From Owenia fusiformis (Eukaryota > Annelida > Polychaeta > Sabellida > Oweniidae), in NCBI GenBank assembly GCA_903813345.2, contig CAIIXF020000009.1, forward strand, positions 24,207,759 to 24,271,758: a stretch of DNA of 64,000 bases, in the 5' to 3' direction. Positions 1-42,398 of this stretch are shown one piece after another. The notes beneath the pieces are model-generated. The model saw nothing but the letters and a program-made list of their open reading frames with translations, made no database searches and had not been told where the DNA came from. Each line of letters starts with the position of its first letter. Position 1 is the first letter of the stretch. Both the position numbers and the translations under genes were made by a program.

Positions 1-524
1 AAAATTCAAAATATTTTTTACAATATTTATTCACATTGAGTAAATAAACACAAGATATATAATTTTGACTGCTTTGGCTTGATGTTCCCATTGAAAAGTC
101 AGTCTGGAAAAATAAAGTCATGATATATTTATTTGATACAGTAGTTTGAGATAATATGTAAATAGTACATACATGTAATGCATAATAACCATGAAACCAC
201 CATTCAATCGTACATGAAATGCATAATAACCATGAAACCACCATTCAATCATTGATATGTAATGGCCATAGCTTAAGGCTATTGGCATTATGAAGAGTTC
301 CTACATTACAAATGTTAATAATAGGCAACTTAATTTTTCAAATGAAACTGTATGCATTGGGAGGTGTTCATATTTCAAGATGACTTGACATGACGTGACA
401 TAACGAGTGTCAATGGATAGGAAAAACGGGACTTGAAAAACATTTATCAGAAATGATCTGATACAGTGGTTTTGTTATGCTACAGGTACTAGCATCATAG
501 TAACATACCTCTTATGCTGCAAAC
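1..524. other. 3' flank of Cys-rich peptide gene A
   Basis: No coding region is visible. The DNA lies downstream of the stop codon of gene A (minus strand). The codon is followed by AAGAG and GTATGT near 510, which looks like a splice donor and suggests a 3' UTR intron, as in gene B. TTTATT near 128-133 (AATAAA on the minus strand) could serve as poly(A) signal. A 37-bp stretch with CATAATAACCATGAAACCAC occurs twice in tandem near 180-250. Confidence 0.4.
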
Positions 525-1405
525 TTAAGAGTAGCAACAACAAATGCTTAGATCTGAATCATTGCAAAGTAATTCAGAATCAAGGTGTATGAACCCTGGA
601 CTTGCACATTCAGCCACACACTGGCCCTTCTGGAATCTATCAACTTCATCTCCTTGACATGCTGTGTCACAGTCCTCATGTTGAGCTGTATGTACGCAAA
701 AAAGAAAATATGTCAAGTCATTAAGCATCCTATAAGGATTTTCTTGCTTTTAACATGAAAAGTAGCAGCAAATTTGTTTGATATACACAATACGTACATA
801 TCAATGTCACTGTGCCCCTAAATCCCAAGTTTAAAATAATGTAAGATAAAATAGACATTGAGCAAAAAAATTCAGAAGCAGCAATATGTAATTTTTTGAG
901 AATCAAAAATTCCACTATGATTAATACCAAAAATATTTAATGAAATACAATTAGAATAATTTTAGAAAATATGGGATGAACAATTTTGTAAAGTGTCAGT
1001 CAGTGCGACAAGATTTTAATGAAAATAAGTTCAGGTAGGCAACTTACAATAATTGGCATAGTTCAGTGTGGTAAGGGTTTCTAGGTTGTGTAGTTCTGTG
1101 TAGTTCTATTTCATTTGATCAATTGATTGCAAATTATACATGTATCGGACAATTCAACTCCAAATGAAGTAGAAACTATAGAAATGCTCTCATTTCAATA
1201 TTGTATACCAAAAAGGTTTTGAGTATTTTCTTAAGATAAAGAGACAGCTTATGAACAACATTTCTTTGGGAGTTTCTGAAGATTTAAAACTGTCCTTTCC
1301 GCTGCACATATGGCCCAACATATGAATGTATCTATTTCATATTATTATATTTAACTTACCCAAGACAACACCAATCACAAGCAAAAAGACACAAACCAAC
1401 TTCAT
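525..1405 (-). CDS. Small secreted acidic cysteine-rich peptide, gene A (2 exons)
   Basis: Coding exons are 1360-1405 and 525-685 (minus strand), giving 68 residues. Exon 1 encodes a signal peptide (starts MKLVCVFLLVIG) and ends TTG G before GTAAG; exon 2 begins after TACAG and completes an Ala codon (phase-1 intron). The mature part starts near AQHEDC and has eight cysteines spaced C-x3-C-x12-C-x3-C-x13-C-x7-CCC, ending YS and a TAA. It is strongly acidic (about 11 Asp/Glu against 2 Lys/Arg). I do not recognise the family. The short signal exon plus disulfide-rich exon is an architecture used by secreted defence or signalling peptides. The x3/x13 spacing recalls big defensins, but the terminal CCC and acidity do not. 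Its paralogue gene B lies 4 kb away on the same strand with identical structure, which is the main support for both. Function is unknown. Confidence 0.72.
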
Positions 1406-2029
1406 TTTGTATGAGTGTGAGAATGTAACTGAAAATTAGGTATGTGCATGGGCTAAAATATAGGCCTGGCTTTTCAAATTTCAAAATGCGATAAGAGAAA
1501 TAAATTGATTGATAACTATTTAAGAATTAAGGATTGTCACAAGTCAACATATATTCACCTCGGAGATATTCATATATTCACTTAGCAGATACATGTATTC
1601 ATATATTCACCTAGGAGTGCCAAAGAAATAAATTACCCGAGATAACCCATCACATAACACATATTCTGTACCACTTTTTGTTGTACCAGTTGGTTTTGAT
1701 ATAATTAGATCACATGGTTAGTTATTTTAGTCCCCCATATTCCAACACTTGCTCTCATATGCAGTTAAAAATAAAAGTCATTTTCGAGATTGCAAATTGT
1801 TCTTATATAACACCCTGTATAGCCCTATAAGTTATGCAGTCATCTTTCAAACATCAAAAAGCCAAGGTATAGTAGGGCCCTTTGTGTTTTTTTCAAAATG
1901 AGTTGCAAAAATAGAAATGAAGAATATTTAGTTATACTAGCATATCAAATATAACAGTCTCAGCTCATAAAAGATTTAGTTTGGTTTAACAAACAATAAT
2001 CTCAATAATGAGTTTAATATGTTAAAGCT
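1406..2029. other. Upstream flank of gene A; no gene seen
   Basis: About 0.6 kb upstream of gene A's start codon, AT-rich. A short motif with TATTCACCTCGGAG/TAGGAG is repeated loosely at 1540-1615. It presumably holds gene A's promoter, but I cannot identify a convincing TATA box or transcription start. Confidence 0.4.
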
Positions 2030-2319
2030 CCATGTGAGTTGTGGTAAGTTATTTAAGACAGTCCTATCTTTCACCATGAGTACTTTCTTGGGATATATAA
2101 TAGTGGTTTTTATAAGAACAAAATGTTTTCTTTCAAGTGAAGTCCCCATGATGATAAAAATATCAATCGAACAATTCAAAAAATTATGAATTGGGATCCC
2201 ATGTCAACAATTTTTCCAAAATGAAGTGAGGATCTTCTTTTTCTAATTTTTATGCATGAAAATATTAATCAACAAGGGGTCTAAAACTTCTTCAAAAGTA
2301 GAATGGTGTGAAAGTCTAT

Positions 2320-2996
2320 CATACCTGTGTTAGTTTTTTTTCAAAATGCGGTTGTTTTTGCTGTTTTTTTCGACAAAAATGCGGTAGTTTTACGGTACAT
2401 TTTGAAGTTTTCGGGTAGACTGTATTTTTTCGGAAATTTTGAAAAATGCGGTAGTTTTATGGTATATTTTGAAAAAATGTGGTAGTTTTGCGGTAGATTT
2501 TTGAAAAATTAGTTTTGCACTGTGTTTTTGCATCACGATACTCCCCAGTGTATTGACTGATAACACGCCAGGTTACTCAGTTACTTACTAAGTATGCAAT
2601 AACCACTGTCACAGACGTGCCGTCACCTATTTATTTTCGAGTTGGTAATGGAATATTACAAGGGATATACGGGAAGACTTCAATTTTTCAGAATTTCCAA
2701 ATAATGACGGTAGATTTTATGGTAGTTTGAACAAGAATACTGTTAATTTCAGCAGAAATGAGGTAACGGTAGATTTTATGGTAGTTTGAACAAGAATACT
2801 GTTAATTTCAGCAGAAATGAGGTAGATTTCCAAATATTTATGGTATATTTATGGCCGTTCTTATAGAAAAAATCGAATTATAATAAAATATTTTACAGTA
2901 GATTTTGGTAAAATTACGGTAGTTTGTCATTTTTTTGAGGAAAAACTAAAATTTTACGGTAGATTCCCGTAAAAATACGGTTAGTTGGCAGGTATG
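2320..2996. mobile_element. MITE with CATACCTG termini and GGTAGATTTT-rich interior
   Basis: The left end CATACCTGTGTTAGT and right end GGTTAGTTGGCAGGTATG are imperfect inverted termini. The interior repeats short motifs such as GCGGTAGTTTTACGG and GGTAGATTTT dozens of times. No transposase reading frame is visible, so it is a non-autonomous DNA element. A near-perfect 60-bp tandem duplication sits inside at 2707-2826. Confidence 0.6.
2707..2826. repeat. 60-bp tandem duplication (2 copies)
   Basis: The unit starting ACGGTAGATTTTATGGTAG and ending AGCAGAAATGAGGTA is present twice back to back with almost no difference, so the duplication is recent compared with the decayed element around it. 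Confidence 0.75.
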
Positions 2997-3454
2997 GAAG
3001 AAAAAGTTTTGAAGATATCAATTTTCGATGACCAAAATTATGCTGAAAACAATACATAGCATGAGTTTTCCCTATGAGAAAATAACATGGGATATGTGAT
3101 CTTTAACTTTAGCACATTTCAAACTTCATCCTCTTTTCAGGAATTTTTGATATAGGCTAGTGTAGAAGGAACCGTTGATATGATAAATAAATTAGATAAA
3201 TTGAGAAAAATAAGATCCTTTTTTAGAAAATAAGCCTAACCTTATTTAAAGTGCCAAAGTGAGGTCCTAATACATAATTTATCAGAGAGTCGGATTGATA
3301 TTTCAACATCATGGGGACTTCACTTGAAGGAAAACATATTGTTTTAATAAAAACCATTGTATTCGTGGCCAGAAAGTACTGAATGGTGAAAGATATGACC
3401 ACCTAAAATCACTTCCTATACCTCACATGGTCCTTTAATTGACAACAAATTAGA

Positions 3455-3616
3455 TACAGTAAAACCTGTGTATATTGAACATTTTTTGCAGAGAAAAAAG
3501 TTCAGTGTTGGAAGGTGTTCACTACACAGAAGTCAGTAGAGTATGTGCGGAGGAGGGGTGTACACTAGAGACATGTGTTCACTAGAGAGGTGTTCACTAA
3601 GACAGGTTTTACTGTA
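3455..3616. mobile_element. Short MITE with CAGTAAAACCTGT / ACAGGTTTTACTG ends
   Basis: Inverted ends (TA)CAGTAAAACCTGTG and GACAGGTTTTACTG(TA) flank ~160 bp and are bordered by TA, the target duplication of the Tc1/mariner/pogo superfamily. The inside contains GTTCACTA-type repeats. Related elements lie at 4280-4466, 15,735-15,890 and 28,598-28,978. Confidence 0.65.
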
Positions 3617-5540
3617 TATCTAAATACGATATGAAGGGCTTCGATAATTTATAGATCACACAATGTACAGATGTATAATTCAAAAGATTGTTGAATACTT
3701 GAAGGACACTAACATTTTAGGTCAATTTTGATTTGAATGATTCAAATATAGAGTGTCGATCTGTGGATTAGAACATTTTGGAAAATAATCATAACGATTA
3801 CAAATTGCAGAGAATCGAGTAAATTATTTCACTAATGTTAACAGTAACATCTAGATAGGATTTATATTTCTGTAGCTTTCCATACGATATGTCTTGGAGA
3901 CATGTATTAATTACCAACTGGATCTAACCATTTTTGCACATACAGTAAATCGAATCTATATTAAATCTGGATAGTGCCAGAACTTGTTTTCTTCAAGATC
4001 CACTTTGGTAACAATTTAAGCGACAGTAACAATGGTTATACGTTTACAAACTTTGTTTGAAGAATGATGGAATCATTTGAAATAGGAATGTGCCATTATT
4101 TGTAAAAGAACCATCAACCGCCATTCAAATCATGTAATACAGGGCCAATAATGCCTTGGCTTAGGTACTGTCAATATATTGCATACCATGTAATTTTAAT
4201 AAAACCATAAAAAACTAAAAGGTAATCTGGGATGAACATTATATTAATCTCAGAATTAATTTGCAGTTTATAGTATAAATACAGTGAACATTGTAAAGTG
4301 GAATACCTTTTGTCTAGAGGTAGAACCCCACTGAAATTGAAACACAGAGTCTAAAGACCAATTGACTAATGTTAAATGAACCTCTTTAAATGGAACACCT
4401 CCTGTCCCAAATGGAACACCTTTTAGAGATAACGAATGTGTTCCACTTAGACAGGTTTTACTGTATATTATGATGTATGAGCGATAAGATTGTTTTATCT
4501 GAATGAGAGGAATTTCTGATTTAAGTTAGTTTTTGTTCATTATCAAGAGGAAAAAGTCCACTTATTTCATTCCCTGTTTAAAAACTTGCCACTATTTGTA
4601 CACCATTTTTGTTGTGGAAAAAATCACTTTAAAATTCTGGCAAAAAATGGCCCTCACCATATACGAGGCCCGATCAGAAAGTAAGTAACCAATTGCTCTT
4701 ATTTTTCCATACTTTATTCAATCACATTGACATTAACCAAGAAGATATCATGAGTACTATTATTCCAAAATAATCTTTTAAGCAATACGTCAGGAATATT
4801 TGCCACAATTTGGATTAAAATATCCAAGAAGATTCCTACTATATAAAATAATATCCAGAATGTTTAGAATCGTACTCAAAATTCTTGAAAATATTCAAAA
4901 TGGTCATATTTTTTGCTGCAAATCATTTTCAGGTTATTGTATGTCTGTTTTGCATATAAAAGTCCAAATATGCTTTCACATTGACTACCATTTAGATGCA
5001 GAGAAATAAAAAGGTCACAATTTGAGCCAACATTCAAGAGTTTAATACTTCTGTTTGTATTTGAATGAAAAAATACACAGTATATTCTCATTTGGAAAAC
5101 CACAACACAACTACTATGTGAGCGCAGTAACCATGGGGTTATATATATCATAAACAAATGCACCGAAGGGCAAAAGTATTTACAAATCTCACTAAGTACA
5201 TATGTATGCAACATAAATTGTTTTATTTCGTTCAAATAGTTTACAGTGAAAGCAAAAGAAAACGTTTTGGCATCATATACTATAGCATATCTTCGTTGTT
5301 TCTTGCAGTTCAGCAATCATTCTGAAAGAAAAAATACATGTATGATTTATGTATTTGAGTTAAGCAATCATGGTCTGCATAGTTTATATGCAACTCGAAA
5401 AATAACATTACACATAGAACCTTTCCCACATCGATCGAAACATCGATTAAAATCAAGGTCAACACCATGTATCCTTTTCCATCTCTATAATAGGGATAGA
5501 TGGCGCTGACCTTGTTCATGTATTGGAGAATATGTTTACC
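3617..5540. other. Intergenic region between genes A and B
   Basis: AT-rich DNA without a supportable gene. It contains a second CAGTAAAACCTGT-family MITE at 4280-4466 (TACAGTGAACATTG ... GACAGGTTTTACTGTA). Short open frames in 4800-5519 overlap on both strands and resemble no family; I treat them as chance. Confidence 0.45.
4280..4466. mobile_element. Second pogo-type MITE relic
   Basis: The left end ATACAGTGAACATTGTAAAG is degenerate; the right end TTAGACAGGTTTTACTGTA is well preserved. Internal GTGGAACACCTTTT-like words match the copies at 15.7 kb and 28.6 kb. Confidence 0.55.
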
Positions 5541-6576
5541 TTATTGGTAGCAACAGCAAACCTGCCCCTCTGCACATAGATCAGGTCGCAGGGCTTCTAA
5601 TCCAGGGGAGCAGACATTGGGTTTATTCTCGTCAAGGGGCGTGCATGTGCCCTTGTTGAAACCATCTATTTCATCAGTTCGACATTCAAGATCACATTGC
5701 TCGTCCTGGGCTACATACACATATACAGGAATGAATGGTTAAACCTTAGAATGTAAACATCGTAGCCTCCTGGGAGTGGCCTACATTTCGTTACACTCTT
5801 CCTCTTGGGCTAAATACATGCATTTGGATAATCAAAAGAATATAGAAACCATAAAATAATTATAGGATATCCTATGATTTTGAGGAATATCAGTTTTATC
5901 TTTGAGGTGATATTGCTATCTGAACGAGAGAATGAAGCGAACAAGTGCATATATCAATATCACTGAGTAGATTAAAATGATATTCTGAAAAAGTCATAGG
6001 ATGTTCTTTTTATCCTGCATTTACTAGTCTAGTAGTGTACTTCATGTTAATATCATTGAAAAATAAATTTCATGTCAAACAGCTCGATTTGGCGGGAAAT
6101 CAACTATCGGAGCATATTGCCACGATATCCTCCGCATATTAGTTTACCGCAGTATATGGTCACGATATCCTCCACCATGATATCCTCCGCCATGATATCC
6201 TCCGCATATTGGTTTTCCAGAGTATATCGTAGCGATATCCTCCGGTTTTTCGTTTTGCCAATAGATATCAAATTTATTTTTTTATGTTATTATACATATA
6301 GTACACTAAGTGTAGGATAATGTATTATCTTGCATCTTATGAACATACATTTTCAGTTTGTTATTTCTGTGGATGCTATGGCATAAGAATTTTATATTAA
6401 AAGAGAAATAAATATTAAGTTAGACCTAGGTCTGTCTGAAAAGGAGTTACAAAATGAAAATGATCATTCATGCTGTATACATTAACTGCTGTACATGAGT
6501 GATGTGAGAAGCTATACCAGTTCCACTTACCAAATGTAACACCAAAGAGGAGAACTAGTACACAGAGGAACTTCAT
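5541..6576 (-). CDS. Small secreted acidic cysteine-rich peptide, gene B (2 exons)
   Basis: Coding exons are 6531-6576 and 5541-5710 (minus strand), giving 71 residues. Exon 1 is exactly 46 nt as in gene A and encodes a signal peptide (MKFLCVLVLLFGVTF) ending at G before GTAAGT. Exon 2 starts after TGTAG and completes the same phase-1 Ala codon. The mature chain starts AQDEQC and has eight cysteines spaced C-x3-C-x12-C-x10-C-x11-C-x5-CCC, ending YQ. Twelve Asp/Glu against four Lys/Arg make it acidic. The stop codon is followed almost at once by a donor (G|GTAAAC), implying a 3' UTR intron. It aligns with gene A in signal peptide, first three cysteines, a D-E-x-D-x-F-x-K-G core and the CCCY end, so they are tandem duplicates. 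Role unknown; a secreted disulfide-rich effector is an inference. Confidence 0.72.
5760..5812 (-). pseudogene. Decayed copy of Cys-rich exon 2 start
   Basis: On the minus strand, TATTTAG at 5810-5816 is followed by sequence reading A-Q-E-E-E-C-N-E-M-stop when joined in phase 1, parallel to the AQDEQCDLEC start of gene B exon 2 only ~100 bp away. One base inserted after the first cysteine accounts for the stop. I read it as a relic of an internal exon duplication. Confidence 0.5.
6085..6245. repeat. Degenerate GATATCCTCC tandem repeat
   Basis: The word YGATATCCTCCRC recurs five times in 160 bp, with longer units containing GCATATTRGTTT and CAGAGTATAT. It lies in the intron of gene B. No function is evident. 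Confidence 0.6.
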
Positions 6577-7392
6577 TTTGACAGCAGGTGTAAAAATAAC
6601 AACAAAATAGAAGCATACAGAATTTATATAAAAATGAATTGAAACAAAACTGATAAGAAACACAATGGAGTTTCCCATGGATTGTAGCACTCTTCATGGG
6701 ATTGGTTTTGAAGGTTATCAGCCTCAACAGGCATGCTCATATCTTGAATATAATAATACTAACTAGGTTTTTCAGCAACCCAGTCAGGCTGTTAAAGGGT
6801 TCCGATTAGCATCCCGTATAAAAACAATATGGCGGCTCCAGGCGAATCAACTGGATCAGTCCATTTTTAAGAAATAAGGGGAGTTCTGTAAAATCAAGTT
6901 TATTGAAATTGTCTTTGAGATAAAGTATTCCGTTTATAATGATTTTTAAAACGTTATCCAAAGAGTGATTGCGTTCAAAGAATACATGTACAACAGCCAA
7001 TATAAATCCTTGTATTAGAATTGTTTCATTTGTAGGATATTTCATATGCCAAGCTGTGTGTTATTACGTTATGGGGAAATTTAGATGCCAATTTTTCCTT
7101 ATTACACACAAATAGAAGATCCTGAAACTTCATCCATAAATGTGGAATTGATTTGTCAAAATAAAAATCACCCTTTTATAAATGTGTGACGATCTATAAT
7201 ATACTTATGCTATATAACAGTTAGAAGTGTTGACACAACGACCTCGAACCTGTGAACCCTTGAGTATTATTCCGGGATCGGGCCTTTTATACTAAACGGT
7301 GAGCAACACCAGAAACGAGCGTTCGATTTGCTAAACGATATGCGTCACCCTTTAAGCAACAGTTTTTAAGTATCACCAGTCAGGTTAAGTAA
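6577..7392. other. Upstream flank of gene B; no gene seen
   Basis: AT-rich DNA upstream of gene B's start codon. Promoter elements could not be singled out. Short open frames here are not conserved-looking. Confidence 0.4.
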
Positions 7393-8212
7393 AACAGTTG
7401 TTGAGTAACATCAGTTGTTAAACAATACAAATCGGTTGTTAAACAACAACAGTGTGGTTGTTAAACAACAACAGTGTGGTTGTTAAGCAACACCAGTGTG
7501 GTTGTAAGGGCAACACCAGTCAGTTGTTAAGCAACACCAGTCAATTGTTAAGCAACACCAGTCAGTTATTACGCAACACCAGTCAGTTGTTAAGCAACAC
7601 CAGTCAGTTGTTTAGCAACACCAGTCAGTTGTTAAGCAACACCAGTCAGTTGTTAAGCAACACCAGTCAGTTGTTAAGCAACATCAGACAGGTTGTTAAA
7701 CAACACCAGTCAGTTGTTAAGCAACACCAGTCAGTTGTTAAGCAACACCAGTCAGTTGTTAAGCAACACCAGTCAGTTGTTGAGCAACATCAGTCAGTTG
7801 TTAAGCAACACCAGTCAGTTGTTAAGCAACACCAGTCAGTTGTTAAGAAACATCAGACAGGTTGTTAAACAACACCAGTCAGTTGTTAAGCAACACCAGT
7901 CAGTTAAGCAGCACCAGTCAGATGTTAAGCAATGCCAGTCAGTTGTTAAGCAACACCAGTCAGTTGTTAAGCAATGCCAGTGAGTTGATAAGCAACATCA
8001 GTCAGTTGTTAAGCAACACCAGTTAGTTGTTAAGCAACACCAGTCAGTTGTTAAGCAACATCAGACAGGTTGTTAAACAACACCAGTCAGTTGTTAAGCA
8101 ACATGTCAGTTAAGCAGCACCAGTCAGATGTTAAGCAACACCAGAGAGGTTGTTTAACAACATCAATCAGTTTTTATGCAACAACAGTCAGGCTGTAAAA
8201 CAACACTAGTTG
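7393..8212. repeat. 21-bp minisatellite array
   Basis: Roughly 35-40 tandem copies of a unit close to GTTGTTAAGCAACACCAGTC plus A. Since 21 is a multiple of three, the array stays open in more than one frame and gives fake repetitive proteins (NTSQLLS and QHQSVVK repeats). Single-base variants and 12-18-bp short units near 7905 and 8106 disturb the register. GTTGTTAAGCAAC within each unit is nearly palindromic, so single strands could fold into many small hairpins. Confidence 0.9.
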
Positions 8213-11009
8213 TTGGTAATTTTTCAAGAATAGATTTAAGTTTCAAACAAAAAAGCTGTTACAATTTTACAAATATTTTTTTGCTTGCAATCCAATCTTT
8301 GGCACTTTTAATTGTGAATATTTCATGCAATTTTGTCAACCCACCTGATTTTACCTTTAATATCCACAGAATAAATACACAAAAGTTTGATACAAGCGAT
8401 TTAGATTGATGGTTTTAATCAACAATATAAATGTCTCAATTAATACCGCTTATGTTACAAATGGACTGTCTATAAAACGAATCTCAAAACCTCCACAATC
8501 TGAAGTGAATTTTTCCAATATTGCTGCTTTTCTTAGGAAGTACAAAAGGATACATACGACTGATACCTCAGTATGTAATGTAAAATCCCAAATTGAGTGG
8601 ATTTGTGCTTCTTGTTCTTACTCCAAGTGGTACAACTGAATATGAGCAAATGACAAATAAATCAGTACATTTTATCATTTATTCAATATCAAACATTTAG
8701 TTGTACAAAATAATACAAATGATGTTGTAGATACAGTGAACCCAAATTTGAATGATAGGATAATTGGGATCTATGTCACATGTACTTCATAAAGCATGTA
8801 ATTTGTTTTATGTGCTCTATAGCTAGGCAGAACAATCTGATCTGTGACAAAAGGTGAGTCTTATCAACTTGAAAAACTGTTTAAAGCAATTCATTTCTCT
8901 TACACCTGATTTCATCATCTTGCTTCATCAACCTTCGGACCTATCCTCAGAACATAGTGATTGAGTGTGGGAACCGACGATGTGATTTCATTGGAACCAT
9001 GCTTAGCTTGAAAAAAATGCGACAAGGATGAGACAAAGATATATGAACTCCAAGAAAAATACAAAATGTGTCTAAAAATGATAATGATGGGGTGCCTTGA
9101 ACAAATCTGACCCATTAACATATGAAATCAGGTCAAGGTCATTCAAGGTCAACAGGGCAGATTAACCATTCTATTGTTAATCAATCTATTGTTCATCTTG
9201 CATTGATCTTTATCCCGATTATTGTCAATCACATAGTTTAAGAAAAACAAGACTCCTAACACCAAAAATAGCTCTCCATATATCTTTAATAATTTGATGT
9301 CATTACCTTGATTTATTGTCTGTTAAGTTTATTGGGTGTGGTGTGTGTATGAGATCTTTCAATACATTACAAATAATGTACAATATCTATAAATATAATA
9401 CAATATAAATACAATATTTACAATAGGATTTAATTGATCTTCATCTTATTCCATTCTGCTTTCTCAAACTAGTTTAATGTGTAATAGTCTGAGAACAAGG
9501 AATCTAATTTTTCTGGAAATTAAATACTAAACTTGTTCTGAAAATCCAAAAATTGCACCAAATATGCTGCATTTTGCAAGTAATACACTGCAGCAAGCTT
9601 CTCAAAGGAGGATTAGCTCCCAGGGTTCCAACTCGATATTCTGCCATATATGGACATGGCGGGATTAAAAAATTCGAAATCAAACAGCCATCATTTTGTT
9701 CACTTCAAAATAGTTTGAATTGTGAGTTATGGTCTTATTTGCAAACAAAAAATTCCAAAACACAAGAAGTGATTGAGATATTGGCAATAGTTTGAATCTT
9801 TTGGACTGTTGATTGTGAATTCATATTCAGCTATAATGTCAGAAAATGTCGACATTCTGACATTTTCATTGTTAGAAAATATTGAGATGTGCCCCTGGGA
9901 CCCAATCCTCCTTGAAGTTTCACTGTATTTGTAGCATACTGTTGTTGTGTAAGTCTTAGGTGGTTCAATGATGTATGAACTCATAAAAGCTCAAAATATG
10001 CTTTTAAAGTCTTATACACCCTGGTTCATTTAGGGATTTGGTAACATCTGCGTAGGTTCACTCAAAGTGAGATTTCTTATTTACAACTTACGAGCCTCTC
10101 ATTTTAGTAATGTTATAAAATTTGGGGGTTTCAGTATTCTTATTAACAAAGGTTTTCATTCTATAATTGTAAAGAAACCAAAGTTTATTGGTTTTCTATT
10201 GGAAAAAAGAACTTGGAAACTTGCACATTGAAGAAAATTGAACATTGAATATGGGTATTTGTCTGTACAGAACAGTCCTGAGCACAACCTTATGAAAACA
10301 CGGCCAATGGAGTTAGATTTAGCTCCAGGGACCATGTATGTCTGGTCACACCTGGTTGGAAACTGTGGTTAATAAACCAATGGAGTCCAATAATGCTTTC
10401 ATTAAAGCAGGCTATTTATTTATCTATGTGTGCCCACAGCATCAAAGCCTCAATTAGTTATGCTGAAAAAGCATCAAACACATACTAGTCCACGAGGCAC
10501 AATTCACCCGTTAAATCCTGTACATGTTGCAAATTCAAATTCATGTGAGCCATTTCTTAAGGCTGTGGCCCAGACTGTTTAATACTGTGTCCTTTATAAT
10601 CAGAATCACTACATGTACTAAGAGAGTTCTAGATGCTACAATAGCACCATTCTTCAGATTAAATAACTCAGTTCCATACACACTATAAGATAATGGTTAT
10701 CATCCTACATTGGACTTCCTTAAAATGCTCGCCTCTACATTCTGCTGCTAGAGTGAGTATACCAAGTTTGTATAAATGGAAATAGTTTATACATATACTC
10801 CCAGTGTAGAGTTGAGATATTAGTAGTCTAATTGATGAAGTAGGTCTATGTCCTGACCACTATGCATCTTGATGTTGCACAGGAGGTCCATTCCCTTGAG
10901 TCCTGGTGAGGGTCAGGTGACTCAAATCCACCAATCAGCTGTGAGCTAAGTGTGTATTTAGCTGGTATTGCATCAGCATAGCTTGCATATAACTACTGAA
11001 ATGGCACTA
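8213..11009. other. Region between minisatellite and SMURF stop codon; includes SMURF 3' UTR
   Basis: No coding region could be supported. The right part is probably the SMURF 3' UTR (minus strand). TTTATT at 10,415-10,420, reading AATAAA on the minus strand in a tandem AATAAATAAATA context, is the nearest plausible poly(A) signal, about 590 nt past the stop. A near-palindrome (AATGTCAGAA / AATGTCGACATT / CTGACATT) lies at 9835-9864. Confidence 0.4.
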
Positions 11010-41653
<30,644 letters not shown>

Positions 41654-42398
41654 AACATTTGGAGAACTTTTGTGAACATTTCTACGATTTACAATGGCGG
41701 AGGGACTATACAGTGAAGAGGCTGATTGCAAGTGATCCGGTTGTAAGCTTCCGCGGCGTCTAGACGGCAGTCGTACAACGTGTTCCACAGACCCTGTCCA
41801 ACTTCGACTCCTTGGCATTCGGTTTCCACTTCTGTGAGTTCTTCTCTGAACATTTGACTCTGACATTTTGTTACTTTATGCAAAATTACAGATTTCTGGA
41901 ATTGGTACAGAAAATAGTCCCAATTTGCTTGAGTGCAAGTGTACTTTGGATGACAAATTACAATGCAATGAATGTGGTGAATGACCACCCACACAATCCA
42001 ATAAAATTAAAATCAGAATGTTTACGTAATTTTTTTATACCACTAAATTGTGACAAATACCCAGGCCCAAACTTGGGTCTGCACTTCTAGATTCATATTC
42101 TACCCAGGGTACTTTTTACATAGACTGTATTTGCTGAGGCCAAGGATTACTAAAACTATGTTTAAATGTTGGCCCAATGATTGGTATTACATGTAGGCTC
42201 AAAAAGTTTTTCCTCGCAAGTGTGGACATTTTTTTCTGACTTGAAATGTGCACCACACCCCTAGCTTCTGGATCAGCCAATGTAGTGTAATATACAAACT
42301 GTGACTATGGGTGAATTCTGGGATACAGCACACAAATTCGAAACGTGATGTTAAAATACTTAATAACTGTATTTTTGGACCCAAGTATTTGTGTATTA

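Larger units (their letters stand above)
2030..3440. repeat. Diverged foldback (long inverted repeat) interrupted by a MITE
   Basis: Sequence at about 2030-2180 (around TCTTTCACCATGAGTACTTT and GTGAAGTCCCCATGATG) recurs inverted at about 3295-3435 (CATGGGGACTTCACTTGAAG ... GTACTGAATGGTGAAAGATA). Weaker inverted similarity continues inward (AATGAAGTGAGGATCTTC against AACTTCATCCTCTTTTCAGG). The two arms flank the element at 2320-2996. This looks like an old foldback DNA transposon later invaded by another element. Confidence 0.55.

Noticed and set aside
525-685. Calling the Cys-rich peptides big defensins
   Set aside because: Part of the spacing is similar, but they are acidic, have eight cysteines and a terminal CCC, and lack the hydrophobic N-terminal domain.
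7452-7983. Open frames of NTSQLLS / QHQSVVK repeats as a repetitive protein
   Set aside because: They exist only because the 21-bp repeat length is a multiple of three; two frames are equally open and neither has a promoter, signal or splice context.
7393-8212. CRISPR-like array
   Set aside because: Repeats are directly adjacent with no unique spacers, in a eukaryotic genome; a minisatellite explains it. The same holds for 51,368-51,690.
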